The position numbers were made by a program, and so were the translations under genes. Below, in pieces: positions 34,700 to 46,390 of a stretch of DNA of 64,000 bases. Position 1 is the stretch's first letter. Every line of letters starts with the position of its first letter. Below the pieces are notes generated by a model. That model had not been told where the DNA came from and made no database searches. It saw only the letters and a program-made list of their open reading frames with translations. The stretch comes from Nageia nagi (taxonomy: Eukaryota > Pinophyta): positions 83,576,001 to 83,640,000 of the forward strand of contig JBITNC010000001.1 in NCBI GenBank assembly GCA_050084985.1. The letters run 5' to 3'.

Positions 34700-36510
34700 T
34701 TTAAGTTTCTAGGTTTTAATTTTTGATATTTTACATCTTTTGTTATATTTCGTATTACTGATACACTTCCATTTGACCTAGGTATAGGATCAAGATTACC
34801 TTATGAGATGCAGGCCATGGAGTCTAGCTATAGATGTGGTCATGGTTTTTATGTTGACATTAGATGAGAGGGGATGGCTAGAGGTATTTGAGCTTAGTCA
34901 TCTAAGGGGGATCATGCATATCTCATGTGATAAGTAATTTTTGATTGCCCTTATGGAGCATTAGTTTGATGACACCAACACATTCCCCTTATCGATGGGT
35001 GAGATGACCATCATCCTTATTGGCATCCATCACATTATATGGGTATGCATTAAGGGTACACTTATATCATGGGCTACATTGACTATAGATGAGATGGAGG
35101 TTTAATGCTTCTAGATGATAAGGGTGAGGAACTACCAGTAGTTGAAGAATGGTGCACCCCTTCATGACATAGTATATAAATTCGAATAGGAGCTTAACTT
35201 CATGAGATGATTCAAGCTATATATATAGTCATTCTTATTGATATGATTATGTATATTGATAACAACCATGAGTGCTTCCATACTATATTCATTCCCATAG
35301 TGTGAGGGGTATGCCTTTATAGGGAGAGGTATGCATGGGCATACTATATTTTGGCCATGTTATATAAGGATCTTCATAGTTTGTATCTATGAAGAAGGGA
35401 GGTAGGATTATTTCCCAGTCATTTATTCTTCAAGCCTAGGCATATGAGCATATCAGTGTGGCTTGCACCGATCTTCCTATGGTGATATAGGAAGACATGT
35501 CCCACTAGTTTTAGTGATAAACATTATAGTGAATAGGTGTGACTCAAGGAGTTAAGCAATGTTAGATATTGTTGGACCTTTTGGATAATACAAACTTAGT
35601 TTGGGACCTGTATTTTGACTTGGTAGTTTGGGATGAGTTGGATGATGAGCTATCATGGAGAATGAGTCTATGCTATATCCAATTTCATAGGAAGGTGACT
35701 AAGTACTACCATCTAGACCAAGTGTTGAGGCACTTCAGCATGACTCAAGATGTTCTTATGCTAAGGGTGTCATCGACTATGGTTAGATATTATCACTATT
35801 GGGAAATTCCATTAAGGTTCATATATATACCAACATGGAGTACGAAGTGGGTGGAATCGAAGGACCATGCCCCTAGGATGCCCACATCTTTTTATTAGCA
35901 TAATCTTGACTATCAACAATCATGGGACATAGTGAAGCCCATACCATTAGGCCTCAAGGATGAGGAGGGTGATGAGGAAGAGGAGGAGGAAGCATGGGAG
36001 GAGGAGGGGGATGAGGAGGAGATAGAGATGGTGGAAAAGGATCCCATGGATGTGGATGATAATCCATCATCTACTTTACTAATAGACCCATATGCACCAT
36101 CCTCATCAAGAGTTCTAGCTCCTACGATGGATCCCCCAAGTATACCTGGACTTTAGGAATTTGGTCTATAAGCCTATTTTAAGAAGAAAAATTGAAAATA
36201 AAATATTTGTGAAATAGGGCTAGAGAGTCATATAACAATGCTACAAGCACATGTGGTAATCCTAAAGTTGTAGTTGAAAACTCAAGATGACCAGATAAGT
36301 GTCCTATAGGGATAGATAGAGGTACTACAAGTGCTACCACATGTGATGTAACACTAGGAGCTGAAGAGGATCTAGGACCTAATCACATTAAAGGAAAATC
36401 AACTCCTTCAATTTGGAAAGATATTAGCTACTATATCTACTATTAAATCAAGGTTTAGGTCTAGGAGTCAGACCCAAGATCCATCTTTGGGTCAAAGTTT
36501 CTATTAGGGG
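34700..36510 (+). pseudogene. PMD gene 3, antisense in element F
   Basis: The PMD core is readable at about 34950-35070: LMEH, a stop at a Gln codon, then FDDTNTFPLSMGEMTIIL and CIKGTLISW. The open frame 35569-35898 continues (ELSWRMSLCYIQFHRKVTKYY, YYHYWEIPLRF, STKWVESKDHAPR). A strongly acidic stretch follows at about 35948-36030 (DEEGDEEEEEEAWEEE). After a possible short intron, a coiled-coil region (about 36200-36420) and a basic Ser/Arg tail (SRFRSRSQTQDPS) close the gene near 36510. The layout is the same as in gene 1. Many stops, mostly TAG. Confidence 0.7.
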
Positions 36511-36890
36511 AACTAGGTTTTATGTATCAGTGATATTTTGTTATGTATTTTATTTGGATGTATGATTTATTATGTATGGAAACATGATATATATTTTTTA
36601 TTATACATATATATGTGCATGTATGTGTGTTTGGTTATGCTATAATGTTTAAACATATAAATACACACACATTGAAAATGTGAAACCAAAATTTTGATTA
36701 ATCATTATTATGAATAGAGTAGCAACATTGGGTTCCAATGTTGTCACCTAGTTATAGGAATAGAAAAATACTCAATTTAACACAACATATCACAAATTGG
36801 ATCAAACAACAAAAAGGAAATATAAAAAAATAAAATATGATGAAACAACTTATGGAATAGGCTAAACATCATCAACATCAAGGATCATAC
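36511..36890. other. Spacer between PMD gene 3 and gag in element F
   Basis: AT-rich, with ATATATATGTGCATGTATGT-like low complexity near 36600. No frame is recognised. Confidence 0.5.
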
Positions 36891-36899
36891 CTAGAATTG

Positions 36900-39123
36900 A
36901 TGGTATTTGAGCTTGTTATTATAGTTATGGTTATGGAATAACCATATTGTTGGTTTACAACTTCTTATCATCATCATCAAGTTTCACTTTTTTGAATTAT
37001 GGAAATGGATTGTTGAATATCATTAGGATTTGGTTGCACGGATATACCATACTATCATGCACTGGTTTAAACTTATGTTTTTGCAAAACCTCATCTAAAA
37101 CTTCATGACCAAATTTAAATTTATCTTAGTCATGTAAGTCTCAGATTATGTTTCTAATATGATAACACTCTTTTGTGGAAGGACCTACTCTCCTATGAAA
37201 ATTACAAAAGAGGTGTGATTGATAGCCTTGAGGTTTAATGTGGGGGGCTTCTTTCATTGATAGATAATAAAATAAGTTCATGGTTATTAAGGCATCCAAT
37301 ACCTCACTAATGTCCTCATAGAACTCAGTATATTGCCTACATGACTTTCTAGGTTATAAAAATTCTATATCATCATGGATGATACAAGCCATCATTTTTA
37401 CTTTAGGCTCATGGTGATGTGCTTTTCTAGGTTTATCAAGAGAAGTATAAGTTTGGACTAAAGTTTGCTTCATATGGGCTAAAGGTTCATTGAAGGATTT
37501 GTGATGGGACTCTTTACTAATTAGTTCATCTATGAGTTTGTCATATGGGTAATCCTATAAATCTAAAAATTCATGCCAACATGAGGTTAATAAGGATCAA
37601 AAAAGGATATGCTTCTTTTCTTTTTAGGGATTTTAACTTGGTTGGCTACTTTGTACCATTCAATAATGAACTCACTAAGAAGTTAATCTTGTTTCTTTTT
37701 TAGGTTATATATGTATAAAAGAGATAGTTCTTATGTTATGAATAAATTATATTGATCTAATAAATCTTTAATAACATCATGAAAATATGTAATACTCTCA
37801 TTAGGAATATTAGTAAACCATAAGCACTTTTCAAATTTTAAGCTACGAGGAAACAATTTAACCAACAAGTCATCATTATTTTCAAATGAAACAAAATTTA
37901 AGTGATACCTTTACAAATGTAGTCTAAGATCAGAATGACCATAAAATATAGTAGATATTACCTTTTTCATACATTCTTTGGTGGATGGAATGACACAAGG
38001 GGTTTTCACTACCTCTTGGAACCACAAGGGCAATCATGTTGATGCATGCCATGATAGAATCCTTCTATTACTTTAATTGTAGTAGTTCTTGTAGTGCATC
38101 ATATGGAGGTGTAGATGGTAATTATATGCTAATATTTATATGATTTTTCTTTTATAAACATGCAAATAAACTAAAACATCCAACTTTTTCTTATTCTAAA
38201 GTTCTTACCAAGTTGTTGAACAACTTCATTTGAAATTTTGGTTCAATAGTTTTGTATTCCAATTTAAGCTTCAAAAACATTAGTTTTCTCTTTAGGATAT
38301 CAAATTCTACATCTGAATAGTCTAGTATCTACCTCATACCAAAGGCTACTATTAGATCAGGTTTATTCATCCATGATTTAGGGATGGGTAGCCTTTGGGG
38401 TTCTACATTTTCTGAGATATCAAATAGGTCTTCTTCATTAATATTATCTTTGAACTCTTCATCACAATTGAGAGATACTTATGGAATGGAAACCTTATGA
38501 ACAAGAAAAAATAGGATATAATTTTATTCAAGTAACAAAGAGGTGGTGCTAGGTCTAGCATTGTCACTAGGGTTATATGAAATACCAAGGGTTGGAATTT
38601 GAGGTTCAGAATAATGTTAGGTATAGGAAAATGTGACAAAGGAACTTGATATAGTTTGAAGTGTCTATAATAATTTTAAAAAGGGGTTAAGATCATATCC
38701 TATTTGATTTATTGGATCATCTATCTCTACTTTGTATATTCAGGATCAAAATCTAGGGTAGAACCTAAGAGGTGTTTAACTTTGGTATCTACTTCTTGCA
38801 AAATTTGGAGAAGAAGAGGAAGACATTATTTTATAGCAAATAATTTTTGACCTTGTGGAATATAAAAATATTTAGTAAATACCTCTAAAGCATTGGATGA
38901 GAACTCAACAAGATCTTCTTGATTAATTTCCTCTTTTTTCTTTTTTATCTATGTGGCTACAATCTTCTAAAGAGCTATCATATTCATTGTGTAAGTGCAA
39001 TCTTTGTACTCTTTCACTTTTTATTCTAGGTGTATTAGTGTAATTTTTGCATTTCCTAGTCTTATTTATTGGTATAACATGAAATTTAATATTTTCATGA
39101 TTTGTAGCAATGGTTGTATCCAT
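36900..39123 (-). pseudogene. Element F gag remnant
   Basis: The minus-strand frame starts at ATG 39123 (MDTTIATNHENIKFHVIP, KSERVQRLHLHNEYD). The gag core lies at about 37960-37700 (NDDLLVKLFPRSLKFEKCLW, IPNESITYFHDVIKDLLDQY, LSEFIIEWYKVANQ). A zinc-knuckle relic (FCNFHRRVGPSTKEC) lies near 37150-37210. Between are long stopped stretches. The leader from the primer site to the ATG matches element G's leader (CCTAGGGTTTTAG shared). Confidence 0.7.
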
Positions 39124-39211
39124 TTCTAAAGCACTTTAAATGAGAAATTAGTCCTATCTAAAACCCTAGGTTTTTGATGCAACTAATGAAGGATAATGCA
39201 ATTATTGAAAA

Positions 39212-39227
39212 TAAGTCAGGTTCACCA
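39212..39227 (-). promoter_or_regulatory. Element F primer binding site
   Basis: TGGTGAACCTGACTTA on the minus strand begins two bases after the LTR. The TGGTGAACC core is the same as in elements C and D. Confidence 0.6.
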
Positions 39228-39229
39228 AT

Positions 39230-39958
39230 TATTATAACCAAAATAATATTAATTAGGATTATTTAGAGAATAATTAAATTCACCAATTAACTATGAAAAG
39301 TAAAATATCAATGACATGAAATATCACAATGATCTACTTGACCTTTACTTATAAAAATTAAATTAACGAAAAATACAAAACCTGTACTTTGCTTGTGATG
39401 ATGAATAAAGGTAAAATTCAATCAAAAGAGGATGAATTATGAGCTTCCTAAAAATACAGAGCCACCAATTTGACCTCAACCCAATGATAATGCCAAAAAT
39501 CTAATGATAATGCTTGATTACCATTTCAAAATTCCTCATCCTTTTGCTCGATGTTGTCATCCCAACTTTGATGTGTCGAATATGGATTATGAAGGGATGA
39601 AACATCATAGGAATGTAGAGATTATAGTATAAAAAAAATCTAAATATGATGGGTAGCATTAAGAAATATTGATCAAGATTGACACAAGTATATTACCATG
39701 TACCAAGGATTCAAGATTATGTCATGTCATATCGTATCTTTGATCATGTACAACCCCTCCACCTTTATAGGTAATAGGTATAGTGTTAAGGCTCCTCTTT
39801 AGGCTTATTGTGATGTTAATCTAACCTGATACCACAAAACATAAAGGTATATGAGAGTGTACATAGAAAAGAGCATTTATTTAATAAATTAAATAAATTA
39901 TTTTAAATATCTAAAGAGGTATTTTAATTAAATCAAAATTTCTTTTTAGGTGTTAACA
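39230..39958 (-). repeat. Element F 5' LTR
   Basis: On the plus strand it runs from TATTATAACCAAAATAAT to TTTTAGGTGTTAACA, followed by TSD CCCAG (39959-39963 after the shared edge). It pairs with 31824-32549. Confidence 0.85.
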
Positions 39959-41640
39959 CCCAGTGACCCTAAAGTCCTACTACTAGTAATGGCATGGGTT
40001 TCCAAGAGTGTCTTGGTCTTCTTGTATATCTTTGTCAAATTCTAATATGCAAATGTTAGTTCATATCTATTTTCTTGGAGATAAATGCCCAAGACTCATT
40101 AGGAATTGGAATAGCTAACTACTCCTACATCCTCTTATTATATTGATCAAGGAAAAAAATAAGTGCATCCATCTTAGCCAATTTATCATGCATCTTACTA
40201 ATGTTGCTCCCCAAAGTATCTAACTTGGCCTCCATAGGCCTCAACCTATCAAATTAAACCTTAAAATATTCAAGGTGGGTAATCTCCTCCTCCAAGGAAT
40301 CTATCCTAGTCATTGTATCCTCTATAAACATAATAAAATCAACTTTAATACATCATAAATTAATAAAAAATATGAAATCTATAAAAATAAAATTGAACTA
40401 AAACTTAAAAAATATATATACCTAATAGCACTAATAGAATGAACTTTGCATGTAGGTATATCCCAACTATGTGGGTCCTTAAAGCTAGGGGCATCTTAGA
40501 AGGTGGCTCCTCACCTTAAATCTTAATGTTATAACCATCCTCATAAAATAACTCCTCTATAGAAATATCCATGCCATCCTTTTCATTTGAGGTTAGAATC
40601 CCAAGGCTTACCCACTATGCCTCATACCCCAGAACCACATCGAGGGAAAAAGAAATAGTTTTTGGTTCATCAACCTCTGTAAGCTCCTCCTATGTGCCCC
40701 TCCACATGGGTATAACCAATGCATCCTAAGGCATATTGACCTTATTTCTCTATCTTAAATAGTATCTAACCCTTCTAGAATTCCATGTGTCAACCCAAGC
40801 TAACGTAGCATGTGATTAGGATAGTAGGGCTCTACTTCCTTTCATCATGTCTACAAGAAGAAATGCTACCTCTCACCTTGGTAGTGTGATGGGAATCCTC
40901 ATATAATGCATAATATTGATAAGCCACCCACTCAATGTCCTCATCCTACAAGTCATCTATCTCTCTTTATCTAGCCTCAATATCACATGGAACTTGAAAA
41001 TAACCTAAGATGGATACCGAATAATACATAGTAATATTTGTAATATTATATTGATACCTTACCAATACAACAAGCTTGAACATAAAAATGTGTTTATATT
41101 CCCACACCTATAATAGAGATGCATGATCCATGGTCATGTTGGACTTACTCACAATCATTATGTGGTGTAAGTCTCACTACAACTAAACTTATATTTAGTG
41201 TTCCCAAGCATACACAATGTCCTTGATACATATATCCCTCACTATCAACACCAATCCAAGTGCAAACATTAAATTATTCTTGTTTGGGAATAAGAACATG
41301 ATAATGATGGATGCTACCAACAACTGAAGGTTCCTCACCCTCAGATTGTACTAGCATGCAGAATGTAGGTATGATTCTCAATGGTCCAAGTCATGGTCCT
41401 TGTTGGCTTTCAATAAAGAAAATAATGTATCCCCCTCCTACTACTCGCTAATGGATGTATGTGTAACCAACTTCCCTTGGATAGGAATATTCTATATCTT
41501 ATAAACGTCCAATATGGCAATCATCTCGCTAGTCGGGAGATGAAAGGTGTTGGCATATGGATCCTAATGCTCCACTAATATCATAAGAAGAGGGAAATCA
41601 ATTTGTATATGTCCTGCAATGGACATGTAAAATGATTATC
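39959..41640 (-). pseudogene. PMD gene 4, main part, on minus strand
   Basis: On the minus strand the PMD core is at about 41575-41480: H-x-DPYANTFHLPTSEMIAIL, then DVYKI and IPIQGKLVTH. Further PMD-like wording continues (KANKDHDLDH, KDIVYAWEH, YKHIFMFKLVVLVRYQ, DEDIEWVAYQYYALYEDSHH). An acidic/PEST-like region precedes a GT-AG intron (40430 down to 40324). The next exon is a coiled coil (DSLEEEITHLEYFKV, FDRLRPMEAKLDTLGSNISK, 40300-40130). The tail resumes at 31823 after element F. Orientation is opposite to the LTR at 42437, as in the other three copies. Confidence 0.65.
40324..40430 (-). other. GT-AG intron in PMD gene 4
   Basis: On the minus strand CTATTAG is followed by GTATATATATTTTTT, and TTATGTTTATAG precedes AGGATACAATGACTAGG, the coiled-coil exon. 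It is about 107 bp and AT-rich. Its place between the acidic part and the coiled coil is that of the gene 1 intron. Confidence 0.6.
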
Positions 41641-42423
41641 TCCATGAATATCTATTTGAAAATGTTATTATTTCATACATATGTTCCCTAATGATGGTTA
41701 TGATTAAATTTATAGAAGACATATTTTACAAATTCTTTGAAAATAATAGCACTTATAACATGCTATACTTTCTCATGATGTTAGTGTCATAAAATCTTTA
41801 TGAATTTCATTACAAAATTTTATTACAATTGATAAATTAAGGCCACTATTTCTTTGAATATCTGGCATATAATATGAACACTACATAAATTTTTCCTAAT
41901 GATTGCTTTTTAACAAATACTTTACTAATGTAATCTAAAAGTTTCAATCTATGGAAACCCCATGGGAATAATATTTAAAGTTGTAGGTCAATGTGATTTG
42001 CAAAATCTCTTACAAGCTCAAGGCATATCTCTAGCTCATCAACTTCATAATTTATAGAATATGAGTTGCAATAATAGTAGTTTATCAATGAATATTATAT
42101 TAATTTAATCATTGCTCTTTACTTTGAATATTGTTTCAATGGATGTTATCTATGTGGATATTATTTATTTTATTTTCATAAATCATCTTGAAGAGTAAGA
42201 GCTCCATGGAACCTAGTGAATTCCTCTGCATACATGATGTCATTTTGGTGTATTTACATTGTAGAAGGTAATGTGAGGGGAAATCCAATACTAAAAGGGG
42301 AAAAATGACATATCATGCTCAGCATACCAATTGTGGAAGGCAATTCTAATTTAACTCTAAAAATTTTCACTTCTCTAAACTTATTTGGATTATGCAATTT
42401 CAATGTTTTTCATTTCATATCCA
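41641..42423. other. Region upstream of PMD gene 4, before the 42437 LTR
   Basis: AT-rich with no clear coding frame. By comparison with element C it should hold the promoter and first exon of PMD gene 4, but I cannot identify a start or a TATA box with confidence. Confidence 0.4.
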
Positions 42424-43100
42424 AAGAAGGGCAAAATGTAGATACCTAAAAATGATTAATTATTTATTTACTAGATCATATTTTAGACTTCTTTAAATAT
42501 TAAAATCAATATTACATATGCCAAGATAATTTTGATATTACAATGTAATTTCATGTGTTATATTAAATGCAATAACATTTATCATGGTTATATTTTAAAA
42601 GTATCTTGAATACAACAAATATTATATTATTGCTATGAGTCGACTTTCACTCCTTTTTATTTCCTTGCAGGTTATAAATATGTGAGTTAGAGGTTGACAT
42701 TCCTCTTGGATTTCTTAGATAGATGGTTGTCCCATACATCATACTTTTGTTGTCTCTAAGTGCCACCTATTTGAGGATATTTGATGCTTTAAGATTTATT
42801 ACATGTTATATTTTTATGCGAGATCTAATTTTGTAGGTCTTACGATGTTAGCTATGTAGAGCTCACATGCCATCAATGATGTGTGCACCCATGATCCAGA
42901 GCTAGAAATAGAAGAGACAATAATAGTTGATTCACATGATTCATTATCACCATCAAGTTTGTCTCTAATTTTTTCTAGTCCTCTGTATTCCCTTTCTATA
43001 CCCTGAGGATTTTTTTATCATAAATAGGTGCACACTTTTTATTTTTTTATCTATATATTTGAATAAGTTTCATCTTTGTGGAGTTATCTTATGTTTTACA
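42424..43100 (+). repeat. Element I 3' LTR with polypurine tract; right edge uncertain
   Basis: CCAAAGAAGGGCAAAA ends at 42436 as a polypurine tract, and TGTAGATACCTAAAAATG starts at 42437 with the same opening as the D/J LTRs. Later sequence differs from D/J, so it is a distinct family. No second copy was found in the window, so its length (to about 43100) is a guess from the point where H/J pol similarity starts. It sets element I as plus strand. Confidence 0.5.
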
Positions 43101-43139
43101 TAATTTATCAAGTACAATAAGGGAATTATGAAATAAAAA

Positions 43140-44000
43140 ATTGCTTTAGATATGGATCAAGCAATTAATACTATATCAGTGGATGAGGATATTTATTGTA
43201 CACTTAGAAGATGTCTCCCACCTAATCTAAGAGCTTATAACATGATAGCATAATTAAAAACTACTCCTAATAAGATTAGTTTATATGATCTTATTAGTAA
43301 ATATAAAAAGTATAGGAGATCTTGTATCAGTTGTTCAAAAATCAAAAATTTTGTACAAATATTTTTGTCACATTAATTTTTTAAAAACTTCAAACCATTA
43401 AATATGGTGATACAATTTCCTTTTTCAAGTCTAAAAAACTTAGCAAGGAACTCATTTTTGAATGTGATACCTATAATACATGGATAGGAAATAAAAAGAG
43501 AAATGGTAGATCCTAGTTCAATTATCAATGTTTGTTCCTAAAAATTCTTACAACAAATCCAAGATAATGATATAAAAATCCCTCCCTTAGAAGAGCCACC
43601 TTTCTATACAAGAGCCTATGATAGTTCATTCAAAACACCACATGGCTTGGTCACACTTTTGGTAACACTAGGTATTAGAAGTGTTGAAATAAATTTTCAT
43701 GTCATGAGTGGCAAACTATCATATAATTTACTTTTAGGAAGATGTTAGTTACATGATATGGATGTAATATCTTCTAGAGTACATGGTCATTTGAAGTATG
43801 AATATAAGGGGTAGATACACATAGTCATAGGAGATACATAGCCTTATGCATTATGTAATTTGGTAGATTTAGATATTGAAGGATTAGATCTAACTTATCT
43901 TAAATTTTAAATAGTTACAAAGGAAGTTGAATTTATATTGATAAAAGTAGATAAATAAGTTTAGATTGATGAGAGAGGAATGGGGGACATATAAAATCAA
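43140..44000 (+). pseudogene. Element H/J pol: protease region remnant
   Basis: From RAYNMIAQLKTTPNKISLYD-type wording (about 43225-43290) the frame leads to the protease. The active site is degenerate (SSIINVCS where D-N/T-G-S-A-L-N-V-C-S is usual), followed by FYTRAYDSSFKTPHG and the flap/terminal motif YNLLLGRC-LHDMDVI (about 43715-43770). The usual catalytic Asp-x-Gly is lost. This is a Gypsy aspartic protease that would process the polyprotein. Confidence 0.7.
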
Positions 44001-45235
44001 GAACCTTGATTTGTTAGCCTCCATGAAAGATTTGGGATGTCTAAAAATAATAAAATAAACTTAGAGCATTTGTGTCATGTAGAAGGAAACATAGAGCATC
44101 TGCACCATGAAACTAAAGGACATTCAAGTGCTTCTTGTTCTATATCCTCCCTATCTCTGAATTCCATGCAATTAATAAATGAAATGGTGAAACAAAATAT
44201 GTGTAATTTATTTCTATCTACTTTTGTACATAAATAAATGATAGAAAATTATAAATACAAGTGGGGAGGATTAAAAACATTATAGAAAGATATTCCATCT
44301 TTTCCTATTAACTTAGGAGCTCCTAAAGATAAGAAATGACTAGGTAGTAATAAGGATACTAAGAAAAGTTCAAGTCCCATATAATTTATTTTGTAATGCA
44401 CTATGATTGAGCTTTGTGATGATATTTATGAAGATTTATGAATTAATGATACTATACCTATTTAGTTTGATTATTTTACCATTGATGATGATATATTAGA
44501 GTACATGGGGGCACATTTAGAATTGCCCAAATCAAATGATAAAAGAAAGCCAAATTATGTTCTTACTCAACATGGATACTTTGGATAGGAAATAAACTTT
44601 AATTAATTATTTCAAGTGCAATAGGTTGATGAAGAAGAAGATGATGATCATGATATTCCTAGTTTAGAAGAGTTATCTTCACTATTGCAAAAGAAAGGTG
44701 ATTTGACATTTACTATTGAAGAGTTGTTTGAGGTTAACATTGGCACAAGTGACCAAGAAATATTGCTCAAGGTTGGATCTTCTCTTCCAACATCACAATA
44801 AGAGAGGTATAAAAACAAATTCATTAAATTAATAAAAAACTTTGCATGTTCTTATTCTGATATGCCTAGTTTAGATGCATCTTTTATCATGCATAGTTTA
44901 CCACTCAAAAAAGGAGCAAAACCTATCAATAAAAATAAAATGCATCTTTCAAAAGCCTTGTTGGTTAAGAATGAAATTTAAAAATACTTCAATATTAGTT
45001 TCATTAGGCCTATAGATTATTCATAATGGAGCCTAACATTGTTCATGTTACTAAACTAAATGATGAAATAAGAATTTGCATTGATTTTAGAGATATCAAT
45101 AATGTTTTTCCATTATGGTATGTTAATGTTTACAATTATGTAAAAGATCAAAGAATTCCAAAACATTTGGATAGAAATAAAAAAATCATATTGAAGAGAT
45201 CAACTCTTAAATATGTTATCATTGGTGATATATGA
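44001..45235 (+). pseudogene. Element H/J pol: linker and start of reverse transcriptase
   Basis: An open piece at 44037-44237 has no clear match. Then an acidic linker (EEEDDDHDIPSLEELSSLL, about 44630-44690) leads into the RT approach (ACSYSDMPSLDASFIMHSLP, FIRPIDYS) and IRICIDFRDINNVFPL (about 45055-45115). Immediately after, the frame jumps to the pre-integrase wording YNYVKDQRIPKHL (about 45130-45165). RT fingers remain; palm, YVDD, RNase H and connection are deleted. Confidence 0.75.
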
Positions 45236-46390
45236 TACAACAAGTCATTTGATGGGGCTCTATTGAGATGCCTCACACACCATCAATTTGAAACAACACT
45301 CTAACAAGTACATGAGGTTCTATGTAGTGGCCATTTCTTTACAAAATCCTTATATACATTAATCTCTTGCACATAGAATACTATTGGATTTCCATGGAAG
45401 AATATTGTAAGAATGATGTTAAAATTTTCGTTCAATATCAAAAAATCCCAATCTACAAAAGTAACCAACACAAGACTTAAATTCAAGTTTTTCACCATGG
45501 CCTTTCACAATTTGGGGCATTGATATAATTATCTTGATCAAAACTCATTCAAGGGATTGACACAAATTCATTATCACAAATATAGAGTATATAACAAAAT
45601 GAGTAGAAGAAGATTCAATGAAGTTAGTTACATAAGAAAATATAATAAAATTCTTGATTGAATACATAATCACAAAGTTTGGTTTTCCACAGTAATTAAT
45701 CATGGATAATGTACCAAATTTTAAATGTAAGGATATGAAAGACTTTTGTAAAAAGTTCTATATTACTCAAAAAAGATTATTTAGTTTATTATCCATAAGC
45801 AAATGGCCAAGCTAAAGCATAAAACAAAATAATCAAAAGCATTTTATCAAAAACATGGGACAAGTATAAGAGATATTGGCATGAGAAATTACCTTATACA
45901 CTTTAGGAATATCACATAAGTGTAAGAACTACCACAAGGGTAATCCCTTTTTCATTAGTTTATGCTGATGAGACTATGGTACCACTAGAACTAGAGATCC
46001 CATCTTTGATAATCTCACTACATGGATATATTCTAGATGAAGGAGTAAGATAAGCGAGGTTATAATAGTTAGAAGCTCTTGATGAAAAATGAATTCATTC
46101 AATTAAGAATAAAAAAGAATATCATGCAAATCTAAAGAGATCATTTGACAAAAGATCAAGCTAAAGACGTTCTAGGTAAGAAAATTGGTATTAAAAGAAA
46201 ATATCAACAAAACAACTACAAATGATGAGGTCAAAGGAAAATTTGAGCCCAATTGGATAGGACCATTTGTTATAATGAAAGCTACAGGATCAAGTGCATA
46301 CAAATAATCTTCAATGGATGGCAAAGAAGAACCAAAAACCTTTAATATCATACACTTAAAATGTTTATACATATAAGGAGGAGGCCCCAT
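45130..46390 (+). pseudogene. Element H/J pol: integrase remnant
   Basis: NKSFDGALLRCL (about 45238-45275) and VHEVLCSGHF lead the zinc-binding part. The core has GIDIIILIK and FIITNIEYITKWVEE (about 45560-45610) and LIMDNVPNF with the second Asp (about 45695-45715). The catalytic Glu motif reads NGQAKA, Lys for Glu (about 45800-45815). C-terminal wording includes PLELEIPSL-like residues near 45985 and FEPNWIGPFVIMKA near 46240-46275, ending near IIHLKCLYI (46345-46375). Many stops. Confidence 0.75.

Larger units (their letters stand above)
31824..39958 (-). mobile_element. Element F: gag-only Gypsy element with antisense PMD gene, TSD CCTAG/CCCAG
   Basis: LTRs of 726 and 729 bp (31824-32549, 39230-39958) are flanked by the 5-bp TSD CCTAG and CCCAG. 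Primer site and polypurine tract set the minus strand. Gag (39123 down to about 36900) and a plus-strand PMD gene (34700-36510) fill it, and no pol is present. The LTR copies differ at about one base in five by eye, so it is old. LTR start, polypurine tract, leader and 3' hairpins match pol-bearing element G. It inserted into the tail of PMD gene 4. Confidence 0.85.
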
